A DNA stretch of 64,000 nucleotides from positions 179,411 to 243,410 of the forward strand of contig NZ_JACYFK010000006.1 in the NCBI RefSeq assembly GCF_014855515.1, given 5' to 3'. This DNA comes from Euzebyella marina. Its GTDB lineage: Bacteria > Bacteroidota > Bacteroidia > Flavobacteriales > Flavobacteriaceae. The notes beneath the pieces were generated by a model, which was given only the letters and a program-made list of their open reading frames with translations, was not told the DNA's origin and made no database searches. Positions 1 through 8,751 of the stretch are shown piece by piece (within the stretch, counting starts at the first letter, position 1; every line of letters begins with the position of its first letter). A program made the translations under genes and the position numbers.

Positions 1-146
1 GGTACCATACCAAAAGCCTTTCGGCATTCCCAACTCGGGCTCGTCGATGCACATATCATGTTCAAGCAACTTGACTTTCAATCATAGTTGATTCTCATCA
101 GCTCTCCAACAGTTGATAATTGGTAATAACTCGGACTAATTGATTT
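1..146. other. window edge, no firm gene
   Basis: Two partial frames are open here and I cannot choose between them. On the plus strand a frame runs from base 1 to a TAG at 85-87 and could be the tail of an upstream gene. On the minus strand a frame with an ATG at 52-54 reads MCIDEPELGMPKGFWYGT and leaves the window; it could be the start of a divergent gene. Neither product is recognisable. The remainder is the thyA leader. Confidence 0.3.
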
Positions 147-185
147 TTGAGGTTCATGGGGTGTTTTTATAATTTTACGCTTATC

Positions 186-1010
186 ATGAAACAGTATCAC
201 GACTTACTTAAGCACGTTCTAGAAAACGGCAATCAAAAAGGAGACCGTACGGGCACCGGAACCAAAAGTGTTTTTGGTTATCAAATGCGATTTGACCTAA
301 GCGAAGGTTTTCCGATGGTGACCACCAAAAAATTACACTTAAAATCCATTATTTATGAGTTGCTCTGGTTCTTAAAAGGAGATACCAACATTGGCTACCT
401 TCAAGAAAACGGAGTTCGTATTTGGAACGAGTGGGCGGACGATAATGGAGATTTAGGCCCAGTATATGGCCACCAATGGCGTAATTGGAACAATGACGAG
501 ATCGATCAGATAAAAGAAGTCATTGAATCATTGAAAAACAACCCGAACAGTAGGCGCATGTTGGTTTCAGCATGGAACCCTAGCGTATTACCAGATACTT
601 CAAAGTCGTTTGCCGAGAATGTAGCCAATGGAAAAGCGGCCCTTCCGCCATGCCACGCCTTCTTTCAATTTTATGTAGCGGACGGAAAACTATCTTGCCA
701 ATTGTATCAGCGAAGCGCCGATATTTTCTTGGGAGTACCTTTCAACATTGCTTCATACGCACTTTTTACCATGATGATGGCGCAAGTTTGCGGTTATGAG
801 GCCGGAGAGTTCATTCATACCTTCGGAGATGCCCATATATACAACAATCATATGGAGCAGGTAGAATTACAGTTAAGCAGAGAACCTAGGCAACTACCTA
901 AAATGATTCTGAACCCGGAAATCAAAGACATTTTTGATTTTAACTTCGAAGATTTTACACTTTTAGATTATGACCCGCACCCACATATTAAAGGTGCTGT
1001 AGCGGTATAA
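186..1010 (+). CDS. thyA: thymidylate synthase
   Basis: Methylates dUMP to dTMP with methylenetetrahydrofolate, producing dihydrofolate, in the cytoplasm. With the start at 186 ([10 protein letters not shown]) the protein has 274 residues, normal for ThyA; an in-frame start at 147 would add 13 residues with no family counterpart. The nucleophile is C156 in [10 protein letters not shown], followed by the dUMP-binding [12 protein letters not shown] segment and the C-terminal [10 protein letters not shown]. About ten extra residues (around 137-150) lie before the nucleophile compared with E. coli. The dihydrofolate it makes is recycled by folA, 6.4 kb downstream; the two genes are commonly near each other in flavobacteria. 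Confidence 0.97.
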   Translation: MKQYHDLLKHVLENGNQKGDRTGTGTKSVFGYQMRFDLSEGFPMVTTKKLHLKSIIYELLWFLKGDTNIGYLQENGVRIWNEWADDNGDLGPVYGHQWRNWNNDEIDQIKEVIESLKNNPNSRRMLVSAWNPSVLPDTSKSFAENVANGKAALPPCHAFFQFYVADGKLSCQLYQRSADIFLGVPFNIASYALFTMMMAQVCGYEAGEFIHTFGDAHIYNNHMEQVELQLSREPRQLPKMILNPEIKDIFDFNFEDFTLLDYDPHPHIKGAVAV

Positions 1011-1030
1011 ACTGAAAACTTTCAAAAAAT

Positions 1031-1070
1031 AAAAATCCGGATGAAGGCCCTACCTTTCATCCGGATTTTT
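1031..1070. terminator. bidirectional hairpin terminator
   Basis: A long inverted repeat, AAAAATCCGGATGAAGG against CCTTTCATCCGGATTTTT with a short loop, lies between the convergent thyA and the DUF6807 gene. Both flanks give a T-rich tail in the respective transcript, so it can stop transcription from either side. Confidence 0.85.
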
Positions 1071-1088
1071 TATGACCGATGTATTCTG

Positions 1089-2177
1089 TTATTTTACAAA
1101 ATCGTCGTAAATCGTGTTCAGGTCAGAGGCAGATACATCTCCGTTAGCAACTACAATTCGATGCTTAAAGGTAGTGCTCTCTCCCTTTTTCAACTCAAAA
1201 TTGAGCTTTTCTTTACCATTGCTAAATACTTCTTGACCAAGAGGGTTGGCCGCAAAAAGCCCATATCCCCTAGAATGCCAATAGGTAGGGTATCCCACAT
1301 TTTCCTTATGGTCCATGATGGCCAGAGCAATCTTCTCCTCCCCAATATTCGAATAAAGATCGACCCATTTTGAGCGCTTGCCCCAAGTATCCAATCCTTC
1401 GACACCTTCGGCACTTACATAATTACCGTTGACCCCTTCATTGTTCAATACTGCAACAGGCGTTGGGTTTCCGTTGGCATCCGTAAAAACTACAGGTTCA
1501 TCAGAAGGCAGTTCTAGAGCCCTGGTAACACGAATACCTAACATTCCCTCCTTGTTATCCTTGAATAGAACGTCTTCATTTTGAGCTGTCAAAGTTGTAA
1601 TACGGTCAATGCAGTATACCGAGTCTTTTCCTCTAAATACAAAGGTGGTATTCTCCTTTAAAAGCACAGTGCCGTCGGGTGCCTGCCAATCCATACTTAC
1701 CTTTAGACTCCCCTGTTCATCGCCATCTTCAACAGCATCGATCGACTTATGTAAAATAGTACCGTACTTATCGCGCTGCTCTACTTTGATAGAATCGCTG
1801 TTATTCCAAAAATCGAGACCGTTTACATCACCATAGTTGAACCAAACGCCTACATGATGCGGGTGGTCGACCCTTTCACCCGTAGAAGGCTCTAATGGAA
1901 ATTTACGAGTAATCTTGGTACCGTTAGGGGTCACCAACGGGTACAGAACAGGCTTTTTAATGTTTTGAGGATATTGATAGGATGTAAACAGTTCTCCATC
2001 AATGGTAACATCAACTCGCCTATCACCTTCATTGGCGACCAGTTGAATTCGCTTTTCAGTTTCTTGAGGCATAGCGGTTTCCTCTTTTTTTGTTTCACCC
2101 TTACAGGAAAAAAACAATACGGATAGACCTAGGCCTAATAGAGATTTTACGCTGTAAGAAATAGATAATTTAATCAT
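1089..2177 (-). CDS. PmoA-like (DUF6807) lipoprotein
   Basis: A 362-residue secreted lipoprotein; the signal peptide ends at a lipobox with C25 (LFFSC). The body matches the family named for weak similarity to methane monooxygenase PmoA (DUF6807): the diagnostic DHPHHVGVWFNYGD segment is near residue 103, followed by NGLDFW. The family is common in Bacteroidetes and Planctomycetes sugar loci, but its reaction is not established to my knowledge. It follows the DUF1080 gene by 55 bases on the same strand, so the two probably form one transcript and act on the same periplasmic or surface substrate. Assignment to the family is firm; function is open. Confidence 0.85.
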   Translation of the reverse strand: MIKLSISYSVKSLLGLGLSVLFFSCKGETKKEETAMPQETEKRIQLVANEGDRRVDVTIDGELFTSYQYPQNIKKPVLYPLVTPNGTKITRKFPLEPSTGERVDHPHHVGVWFNYGDVNGLDFWNNSDSIKVEQRDKYGTILHKSIDAVEDGDEQGSLKVSMDWQAPDGTVLLKENTTFVFRGKDSVYCIDRITTLTAQNEDVLFKDNKEGMLGIRVTRALELPSDEPVVFTDANGNPTPVAVLNNEGVNGNYVSAEGVEGLDTWGKRSKWVDLYSNIGEEKIALAIMDHKENVGYPTYWHSRGYGLFAANPLGQEVFSNGKEKLNFELKKGESTTFKHRIVVANGDVSASDLNTIYDDFVK

Positions 2178-2232
2178 TGTTAATTGGGTTTGGTATTACT
2201 TTCTTGGGTTTTGAAAAAAGTTGTGTTATCGA

Positions 2233-2832
2233 TTACCTTAATTCGGCAATTTTAATATTCTTGAAGCTTGTAGTCATATCTCTGTTAGGGTGCAATTGCA
2301 ACCCGATCGGGCCTTCTTCAGGTACATCGCTTGCCTCATAAGTAACTACTTGCTGACCGTTGAGCCATACGGTATAGATGTTATCAACCGCCTTAATTTT
2401 AATGGTGTTCCATTCATTGGGTTTCAAGATATCGGCCACACCTTCCGCTTCTACCGGGTAGCCTTTGCCAACGATATATGGCGACCCCGTCATATCTCTT
2501 TTTAGAGAACCTGAAATACCCATCTGGATCTGTTGCGCTTCTTCCCTCAGAAATATACCGGTATCTACGGTTCCTTCCCCATATAAAAAATCGGCTTGAA
2601 CAACGAAATCGTTGTAGTCTTTATCCGTCCATAAAATAGAACCCGTTTTTTCAGGATCACTTTTAGCGTGCAGCACACCATCATCGATGGTCCACCATAC
2701 ATTGTTTTCCGGTTCGACCCAGCCCTTAAAATTCTTTCCGTTGAAGGCCTTCTTTAACTTGGCCTCTTGGGCTTGACCCCAATGCAATACCCCGAAAACC
2801 AAGAGCATGGCAAAGCATAATTTTCTCATCAT
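2233..2832 (-). CDS. DUF1080 3-keto-disaccharide hydrolase family protein
   Basis: About 199 residues from the ATG at 2832 (a second ATG follows directly at 2829). A signal peptide ends near GQAQ, after which comes a single jelly-roll domain: FNGKNFKGWV, WWTIDDGVLHA, DFLYGEGTVDTGIFLR and WNTIKIKAV are typical of DUF1080 (PF06439), whose characterised members cleave 3-keto-glycosides. An in-frame ATG at 2979 would prepend 49 unlike residues and disrupt the signal peptide, so it is rejected. The paired DUF6807 gene downstream suggests a small secreted sugar-processing unit. No partner dehydrogenase is adjacent. Confidence 0.85.
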   Translation of the reverse strand: MMRKLCFAMLLVFGVLHWGQAQEAKLKKAFNGKNFKGWVEPENNVWWTIDDGVLHAKSDPEKTGSILWTDKDYNDFVVQADFLYGEGTVDTGIFLREEAQQIQMGISGSLKRDMTGSPYIVGKGYPVEAEGVADILKPNEWNTIKIKAVDNIYTVWLNGQQVVTYEASDVPEEGPIGLQLHPNRDMTTSFKNIKIAELR

Positions 2833-2985
2833 TTTAATAGTTTTAATTTCGATTGAGCTATGAAAATAGACAATTATTCGTAAATCGTTATTGAGGTCAG
2901 CATTTATTTGCGTTAATCTAAATGTTTTATGGGTTCTTTCTTGAAAATGCATAATGTGTATCTTTAAAAAAGTAAACACCTTCCC

Positions 2986-4146
2986 ATGATTTTGACCGAT
3001 TCTCTACTCGATTTTTTTTTAGAAACTAGAAAGCATACCGAAGAAATCTGCGCCCCTCTTGAGATTGAAGATTACGTAGTACAACCCATTGAAGACGTTT
3101 CACCGCCCAAGTGGCATTTGGGTCATACTACTTGGTTCTTTGAAGAGTTTATTCTTAAGCCACATGCCGAAAACTATCAACTGTTCAATGACGATTTCGC
3201 CTTTGTTTTCAATAGTTACTATGAATCGGTGGGTAAACGGGTGGTACGCTCGAATCGTGGCAACCTCTCAAGACCAGCGGTAAAAAAAGTTTATAACTAT
3301 CGTGAGTACGTTACTCGGGCAGTAAAAGAGCTTTTTGAGAAAGAGCAACATCAAAATCTTTATCCATTGCTTGAAATCGGTATTCATCACGAGAAACAAC
3401 ACCAAGAACTATTGCTTACAGATATTAAATTTATATTGGGCAATAACCCCTTGTTACCCCCATATCAAAAAGACTTTAATTGTCACCAACCTGAAAATCA
3501 TTTACAGGAATGGATAGCCGTTGATGAAGGCATCTATGAAATTGGCCATAATGGTAACGGATTTGCTTACGATAATGAAGAGGGAAGACACAAAGTATAT
3601 CTACAACCTTTTATTATTTCAAACAAACTGGTTACCAACCATGATTTTATTGAATTTATTGAGGCCGATGGGTACAAAAAATTTGAACTCTGGCATGCAG
3701 AAGGTTGGGATTGGGTTAAGAGGGAAGAAATTACCGCCCCACTTTACTGGCATTTTATTGAAGGAGAATGGCATCATTATACCTTACAGGGTTTGGTGAA
3801 GGTAGACCCCAACGCTCCGGTTACACATGTATCATATTATGAAGCTTTTGCCTTCGCCCAATGGAAAGACTGCCGGTTACCTACCGAATTTGAATGGGAA
3901 GCTGCCCAATCAAAATTCTCATGGGGCAAAAGATGGGAATGGACAGAAAGTGCCTACCTGCCCTACCCTAACTATCAAAAAGCGGCCGGGGCGCTAGGGG
4001 AGTATAACGGTAAATTTATGGTCAATCAAAAAGTATTGCGGGGCGGCTCCACAGCTACCCCTCAGAAACACACCCGCCCTACCTATCGCAATTTTTTTCA
4101 ACCTCCTTTACGATGGCAATTTACCGGTTTTCGTTTAGCGAGATAA
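2986..4146 (+). CDS. egtB: ergothioneine synthase EgtB-like, non-heme iron enzyme
   Basis: Joins cysteine or a cysteinyl peptide to the imidazole C2 of hercynine with O2, giving a sulfoxide precursor of ergothioneine. The N-terminal DinB-like domain shows the iron-binding histidines H47 in HLGHTTWFFE and H135/H139 in HHEKQHQELL; the C-terminal half is the formylglycine-generating-enzyme fold (RLPTEFEWEAA, VLRGGSTATP, FTGFRLAR). Length 386 residues is normal for a stand-alone EgtB; no methyltransferase is fused, which argues against OvoA. The gene lies 35 bases before egtD. No egtA (gamma-glutamylcysteine) or egtC homologue is in the window, so the sulfur donor may be free cysteine; that is inference. 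Confidence 0.92.
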   Translation: MILTDSLLDFFLETRKHTEEICAPLEIEDYVVQPIEDVSPPKWHLGHTTWFFEEFILKPHAENYQLFNDDFAFVFNSYYESVGKRVVRSNRGNLSRPAVKKVYNYREYVTRAVKELFEKEQHQNLYPLLEIGIHHEKQHQELLLTDIKFILGNNPLLPPYQKDFNCHQPENHLQEWIAVDEGIYEIGHNGNGFAYDNEEGRHKVYLQPFIISNKLVTNHDFIEFIEADGYKKFELWHAEGWDWVKREEITAPLYWHFIEGEWHHYTLQGLVKVDPNAPVTHVSYYEAFAFAQWKDCRLPTEFEWEAAQSKFSWGKRWEWTESAYLPYPNYQKAAGALGEYNGKFMVNQKVLRGGSTATPQKHTRPTYRNFFQPPLRWQFTGFRLAR

Positions 4147-4181
4147 TCTGTAGGTTTTTCATTTTCAATACGACTTAAATT

Positions 4182-5153
4182 ATGCAAGAAGTTATCTCAC
4201 CCATGATAGAGACCCAATTTGAAAAAGACGTTAGGCAGGGCTTGACCGATTTTCCAAAGTACCTTTCATCTAAATATTTTTATGATAAAAAAGGAGATGC
4301 ATTGTTTCAAAAGATAATGCACATGCCAGAGTATTACTTAACCGATTGTGAATTCGACATCTTCAGCCAAAACAAGTCTGAAATAGCAGAAAAGTTCGCA
4401 TCAGGAGGCCAACCCTTTAAGCTTATAGAACTTGGGGCCGGCGATGGAAAGAAAACCAAAATATTGCTACGTCATTTTTTAGAAAAAAAACTTGATTTCA
4501 CCTACCAGCCTATAGACATTAGTTCAAATGTATTAGAAGGACTCGAAAATTCTTTACGTGAAGAAATTCCTGAAGTGAAAGTTATTCCTAAGCAAGGCAC
4601 CTATTTTGAAGCTTTGAGGGAGATTACCGATGCCAATGGTGTTCGCAAAATAATTATGTTCTTGGGCAGCAACATAGGTAACTTGCTTCACAACCAAGCC
4701 ATTCTATTTTTGAAGGATGTTCAAGCATTGATGAACAAAAACGACCTTTTATTCATTGGGTGCGACTTAAAGAAAAATCCGAAAACCATATTAGATGCCT
4801 ACAATGATCCGAATGGCATTACGGAAGCCTTTAATAAAAACGTGCTAATACGAATCAATAATGAATTAGGCGGAAATTTTGATTTAGACACTTTCATTCA
4901 TTGGGAAGTGTACGACCCCGAAACAGGAACTGCCAAAAGTTACCTGGTTTCTAAAATTGACCAAGAAGTGAAGATTGAAGCCTTGGAACTTAAAGTTCAA
5001 TTTAAGGCCTGGGAAACTATACATACCGAAATCTCACAAAAATATGACGACTCGACCGTTCACTGGTTGGCACAACAATCAGGGCTCGAAATCTGCGATC
5101 AGTTCACCGATAGCGAGCAATTGTACAAGAACTATGTATTGAGAAGAAAGTAA
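4182..5153 (+). CDS. egtD: L-histidine N-alpha-methyltransferase
   Basis: Trimethylates histidine to hercynine using three S-adenosylmethionine, the first ergothioneine step. At 323 residues it has family length. The SAM-binding motif is IELGAGDGKKTKILL near residue 85, followed by YQPIDIS; the N-terminal DFPKYLSSKYFYDKKGDALF is typical of EgtD. Start may be the ATG at 4182 or 4203 (MIETQFEKD); both fit. It shares a transcript with egtB upstream. The two enzymes together give hercynylcysteine sulfoxide; a lyase is still needed, and the PLP enzyme 700 bases downstream on the other strand is a candidate. Confidence 0.93.
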   Translation: MQEVISPMIETQFEKDVRQGLTDFPKYLSSKYFYDKKGDALFQKIMHMPEYYLTDCEFDIFSQNKSEIAEKFASGGQPFKLIELGAGDGKKTKILLRHFLEKKLDFTYQPIDISSNVLEGLENSLREEIPEVKVIPKQGTYFEALREITDANGVRKIIMFLGSNIGNLLHNQAILFLKDVQALMNKNDLLFIGCDLKKNPKTILDAYNDPNGITEAFNKNVLIRINNELGGNFDLDTFIHWEVYDPETGTAKSYLVSKIDQEVKIEALELKVQFKAWETIHTEISQKYDDSTVHWLAQQSGLEICDQFTDSEQLYKNYVLRRK

Positions 5154-5328
5154 TTCAATATACTACTTCTCCGATAAATAATTCCCTATAGGAAAATATT
5201 TCAAACCCTACTTTAGACCATTGTTAATTAGTAAAGGATATCTTACCACCCCTATATTCCTATTCCGGTGGTGCGGAGAACGGCTTGTACAATAACCTTC
5301 CTACACCAAAAAATAGCAGGTAAAAAAG

Positions 5329-5358
5329 AAAGCCGGTCATAAAAAATGTACCGGCCTT
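5329..5358. terminator. bidirectional hairpin terminator
   Basis: AAAGCCGGT pairs with ACCGGCCTT across a 12-base AT-rich loop, with a TTTT tract on the plus side and a T-rich tract on the minus side. It separates egtD from the convergent small gene. The 170 bases between egtD and this hairpin show nothing else I can support. Confidence 0.7.
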
Positions 5359-5381
5359 TTCTATTATGCTGGTACTATCAA

Positions 5382-5681
5382 TTATAGTTCTAGAACGGCA
5401 TTCTCGCCGCCAGCGTAATCGTTCCATTTGTAACCATCGGCCTCAGCCTCGTTTACATAAGAACCATCGATGATATATTTGAATTCGTAAGTAGATTCTT
5501 TTGGAAGCTCTAAAGTTCCTTTAAAGTTTCCGTTCTTTAACTTCTTTAATGCACTTTCTTTATTTGCCTTCCAGTTATTGAAATCACCTACTACTGCTAC
5601 TTTTTTTGCTTCTTCGGCAGGTACGGTAAATGTAACTTTGCAAACCGGTCTGCTCTTTAAATATTGTTTTGAAATTGCCAT
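5382..5681 (-). CDS. small isoamylase early-set / AMPK-type glycogen-binding domain protein
   Basis: A 99-residue protein consisting only of the CBM48/AMPK-beta type immunoglobulin-like domain: VTFTVPAEEAKKVAVVGDFN followed by NW, then FEYKYI-type strand (YEFKYIIDG) and WNDYAGGENAVLEL at the end. Proteins of this sort are frequent in flavobacteria. They have no catalytic part and may bind glycogen-like glucans or serve as a partner subunit; the role is unknown. The start at 5681 (MAISKQYLKS) is chosen because the 40 residues encoded upstream in frame are unlike the family. It stands alone between convergent egtD and the PLP enzyme upstream. Confidence 0.8.
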   Translation of the reverse strand: MAISKQYLKSRPVCKVTFTVPAEEAKKVAVVGDFNNWKANKESALKKLKNGNFKGTLELPKESTYEFKYIIDGSYVNEAEADGYKWNDYAGGENAVLEL

Positions 5682-5852
5682 GGTAAACGTTTTTAATTCT
5701 GTTATGTTTCTTCTGTTAAGTTGAAACAAAACTAACATATTAATATCCTCATATCCAATGATTAAGATATTTTTATCATTTTCACAATTATAAGGTAACA
5801 TTTAGTCATATCGCCCAAAAAAAACCCAACGTATTTTTCTTTTAGGTAAGAA

Positions 5853-6941
5853 TTAAACCACTGATTGTAAAATTTTTACCGTGTCGTCAATATCCGATTC
5901 GTTGTTATAGAAATGAAAACTCATACGAATACCATTTCCTCGTTGAGAAGCAAGCACGCCTTCATCAGTCAATTTCTTAAAAACCTCATCGCCACCGCTG
6001 ATATTGAATATGGTACTATGCGAATTTCGCTTCAGAATATCATCGTTCAACAACCCTAAACTATTATAAGCCGACTTGGACTTTTGAGATAACATTTTAA
6101 GATGTTGCTCAACTTTTGACATGCCCAACTTTTCTAAATATTCCAATGAGAATTTAAGGCTTCCGAAATTAAGGGTATCTAAATGACCGGGTTCAAAATG
6201 TTTCGCAAAACTGATATCATCCCTTCCGTCCAGATTGATATTAGACGAATAAAAACCCGTGGTTTGTACTTTAGAAAGGTGGCGAACATGATCTTTAAAA
6301 AGCATAAAACCATTACCATACCCTGAAATCAGCCATTTATAGGCGCTGGTGCCCAGCACGTCTAAGGGTGATTCTTCAAAATTGAATTGTTCGGTACCAC
6401 AATACTGCGTTCCATCGGCAATTATCACAAGATCAGGAAATTCTTCTTTTACTTTTTTTAGAAAACCCATCTCCAATTTAATACCGCTGGCCCACTGAAC
6501 TAAACTCAACGCCAAAACCGAGAATTTTTTGCCCCTCAATTTATCGAGAATATTTTCTTCGATTTGCCCATCAAGTTCAGCATAATCAAGCTGAAACCCT
6601 CTACACTCAAATGGCCAGTTGACCGAAGGGTAATCATCTTTGACCAAAAGTATGTGGCTTTCAGTATTCAATCCCTCCAATAAAATATTTAGACCTAAAG
6701 AGAAGTTCTGAACCAAGGCTGTATTCTCAATTTTGCTACCGAAAAATCGTGCAACCGTTTCCTTGGTAGCAGGCAACAACTCTTGCATTGATTTGGTTTT
6801 CATTTTACTTCCACCAATCAAAAAATCAAGATCATGTTCTTGACGCCAATTCATTAGAGGCTCGCTCAAGAGACCTGCTGAAGCAGTATTGGCATAAATG
6901 TATTGATGTAGTACGGGAAAGTGTTTTCGAGTGTTCTCCAT
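5853..6941 (-). CDS. class V aminotransferase-fold PLP enzyme, possible EgtE
   Basis: A 362-residue PLP enzyme of the cysteine desulfurase/aminotransferase class V superfamily. The cofactor-binding aspartate is in ADGTQYCG (about residue 175) and the Schiff-base lysine in SAYKWLISGYGNG (about 203). Members of this fold include desulfurases, kynureninase and the ergothioneine lyase EgtE, and the sequence alone does not decide among them. Its place next to egtB-egtD, which lack an obvious lyase, makes EgtE attractive, although it is on the opposite strand and separated by the small glucan-binding gene. There is no partner Suf or Isc gene nearby. Confidence 0.8.
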   Translation of the reverse strand: MENTRKHFPVLHQYIYANTASAGLLSEPLMNWRQEHDLDFLIGGSKMKTKSMQELLPATKETVARFFGSKIENTALVQNFSLGLNILLEGLNTESHILLVKDDYPSVNWPFECRGFQLDYAELDGQIEENILDKLRGKKFSVLALSLVQWASGIKLEMGFLKKVKEEFPDLVIIADGTQYCGTEQFNFEESPLDVLGTSAYKWLISGYGNGFMLFKDHVRHLSKVQTTGFYSSNINLDGRDDISFAKHFEPGHLDTLNFGSLKFSLEYLEKLGMSKVEQHLKMLSQKSKSAYNSLGLLNDDILKRNSHSTIFNISGGDEVFKKLTDEGVLASQRGNGIRMSFHFYNNESDIDDTVKILQSVV

Positions 6942-7008
6942 AGTTCATTTTGGTAAACTTGATTCACGTATCTTTGTGATAATACCCATATCAAAGATAG
7001 CCATATAC

Positions 7009-7401
7009 ATGTTCTCGAAAAACAAAAAGAAAACGGAAGTGGAGATTGAACAGCATGAGTTGCTAGAAAACGCCCAACATCGAATCAAGCAAAAAAAGCG
7101 TTTGTACGTTCACTTTGTCATCTTTTTGATAGGAAGCGTTTTTCTTATTTTCATCAATAAAATATTAAACTATTGGGAAACCTATGATTGGTTCATTTGG
7201 GCCATCACCTTTTGGGGATTTCTCTTTGCCATACATCTTTTCAATGTATTTGTTACCCAGAAATTTATGGGCAAGGAATGGGAGCGTCAGCAACGTGAAA
7301 AATTAGTGGCCAAACAAAAAAGACGCATAGCCGAATTGCAAAAAGAAATAGAAACCGATTTTCCGATCTCTAAAGTAAACAAGAAAGAAATAGAGCCTTA
7401 G
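7009..7401 (+). CDS. 2TM domain protein
   Basis: A 130-residue membrane protein with two transmembrane helices (about residues 33-52 and 62-82, VHFVIFLIGSVFLIF and WAITFWGFLFAIHLF) joined by a short loop, then a charged helical tail (KEWERQQREKLVAKQK). This is the 2TM domain (PF13239), found in Bacteroidetes alone or fused to histidine kinases; its function is unknown. The ATG at 7009 is preferred to one at 6931 because the intervening 26 residues overlap the divergent promoter of the PLP enzyme. It precedes folA by 44 bases, probably one transcript. Confidence 0.82.
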   Translation: MFSKNKKKTEVEIEQHELLENAQHRIKQKKRLYVHFVIFLIGSVFLIFINKILNYWETYDWFIWAITFWGFLFAIHLFNVFVTQKFMGKEWERQQREKLVAKQKRRIAELQKEIETDFPISKVNKKEIEP

Positions 7402-7445
7402 TTCGGCACGTTAGTTGCAATTTCCAATTAAAAAACAAAGATTTA

Positions 7446-7958
7446 GTGAGTACCGTATGTATGATTGCCGCCGCAGCTGAAGACAATGCATTGGGCAAAG
7501 ACAATGATTTACTGTGGCATTTGCCTGATGACTTTAAGCGTTTTAAAAGGCTTACTTCGGGTCACCCCATCATTATGGGCAGAAAAACCTTTGAGACCTT
7601 TCCGAAACCGTTGCCCAATAGAGAGCATATAATTATAACTAGGGATAAAGATTATCGCACAGATTTTAACGACTGCAAGATTGTTCACTCTTTGGAAGAA
7701 GCCCTGCATCTCGTTAGAGAGCTGCCATTGTCATACATCATTGGTGGTGGTGAAATTTATAAGATTGCCGAACCTTTTAGCAATAAAATAGAGCTAACAA
7801 GGGTTCATGCGGCTTTTGATGACGCCGACACCCATTTTCCTGAAATCGACCTTAACACTTGGGTTTTAACGGAAGAAGAATACCACCCAAAAGATGAAAA
7901 GCATTCATATGCCTTTTCTTATTTGACCTACGTGAAAAAAGAAAGTGAAAAGAACTAA
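7446..7958 (+). CDS. folA: dihydrofolate reductase
   Basis: Reduces dihydrofolate to tetrahydrofolate with NADPH, replenishing the cofactor consumed by ThyA. The 170-residue protein shows IAAAAEDNALGKDNDLLWHL, DDFKRFKRLT with the active-site acidic residue, PIIMGRKTFE and YIIGGGEIY. The start is a GTG: it supplies the first beta strand (STVCMIAA), aligned with the E. coli N-terminus, whereas the ATG five codons later would cut into that strand. Its last four bases overlap the 3' end of the convergent murI. Confidence 0.95.
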   Translation: MSTVCMIAAAAEDNALGKDNDLLWHLPDDFKRFKRLTSGHPIIMGRKTFETFPKPLPNREHIIITRDKDYRTDFNDCKIVHSLEEALHLVRELPLSYIIGGGEIYKIAEPFSNKIELTRVHAAFDDADTHFPEIDLNTWVLTEEEYHPKDEKHSYAFSYLTYVKKESEKN

Positions 7959-8743
7959 AAATCTAGAACGGAAACATTATAATCCGTTTCGCCATTCATC
8001 ACAAAACTCTCTAATACGTGAATATTGGCGTTGGTATAAAATCGATGATAGGCTTTGGAACGTTGAGAGGCTAACAGTCCGTTTTTGTTCAAAATAGATT
8101 TTGTCTGTCGCGCTACCGCCTCGCCAGAATCTATTATTTGAACGGATTCTGGGAGTATTTCCTTCAAAATAGGAACCAAGTACGGGTAGTGGGTACAGCC
8201 TAAAACCAAGTAATCGATTCCCTCATCAATCATAGGTCGCACATGTTTGAGTAGCAACTTTCTTGTTTCTTGAGAATCTACTTTACCCTCTTCTATCAAT
8301 TGTACAAGACCTGTACCTTCTCGCACAATAACATTAATGCCACTGGCATGTATTTCTGAAGTACTATGAAACAAAGAACTGGCTAAAGTACCTTTAGTGG
8401 CCAAAACACCAACGGTTTTTGTTTTAGATTGAAGTGCTGCTGGTTTAATAGCAGGCTCTATACCTATAAACGGCACATCATAGTTTTTTCTCAAATAATC
8501 GATGGCATTGGTGGTAGCCGTATTGCATGCCACTACAACCAATTTACAGTCGTTCTTTAGCAGTACCTCTGTATTTTTGATACTCAAACGTAAAATGTCA
8601 TCCTTACTTTTTTCTCCGTAAGGTGCATTTTTACTATCCGCAAGGTATATGGTGTTCTCGAATGGTAGCAATTTCTGGATTTCCCTCCAGATGGAAGTTC
8701 CTCCAACTCCTGAATCGAATATGCCTATCGGATTATCTCTCAT
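7955..8743 (-). CDS. murI: glutamate racemase
   Basis: Interconverts L- and D-glutamate for peptidoglycan. From the ATG at 8743 it has 262 residues. The two catalytic cysteines are C73 in VVACNTATT and C183 in GCTHYPYLVP, and the N-terminus carries IGIFDSGVGG. A TTG directly before the ATG is also in frame but is less likely. It lies 8 bases after the PafA-like phosphatase gene, so it is probably translated from the same message; the functional link is not obvious. Confidence 0.96.
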   Translation of the reverse strand: MRDNPIGIFDSGVGGTSIWREIQKLLPFENTIYLADSKNAPYGEKSKDDILRLSIKNTEVLLKNDCKLVVVACNTATTNAIDYLRKNYDVPFIGIEPAIKPAALQSKTKTVGVLATKGTLASSLFHSTSEIHASGINVIVREGTGLVQLIEEGKVDSQETRKLLLKHVRPMIDEGIDYLVLGCTHYPYLVPILKEILPESVQIIDSGEAVARQTKSILNKNGLLASQRSKAYHRFYTNANIHVLESFVMNGETDYNVSVLDF

Positions 8744-8751
8744 CAATCTAA

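Noticed and set aside
1041..1373. Plus-strand frame overlapping the thyA terminator and DUF6807 gene
   Set aside because: Begins inside a hairpin terminator and runs antisense to a clear lipoprotein gene.
2986..5153. Ovothiol (OvoA) pathway
   Set aside because: OvoA is a fused sulfoxide synthase and methyltransferase; here the synthase is of EgtB length and a separate EgtD follows.
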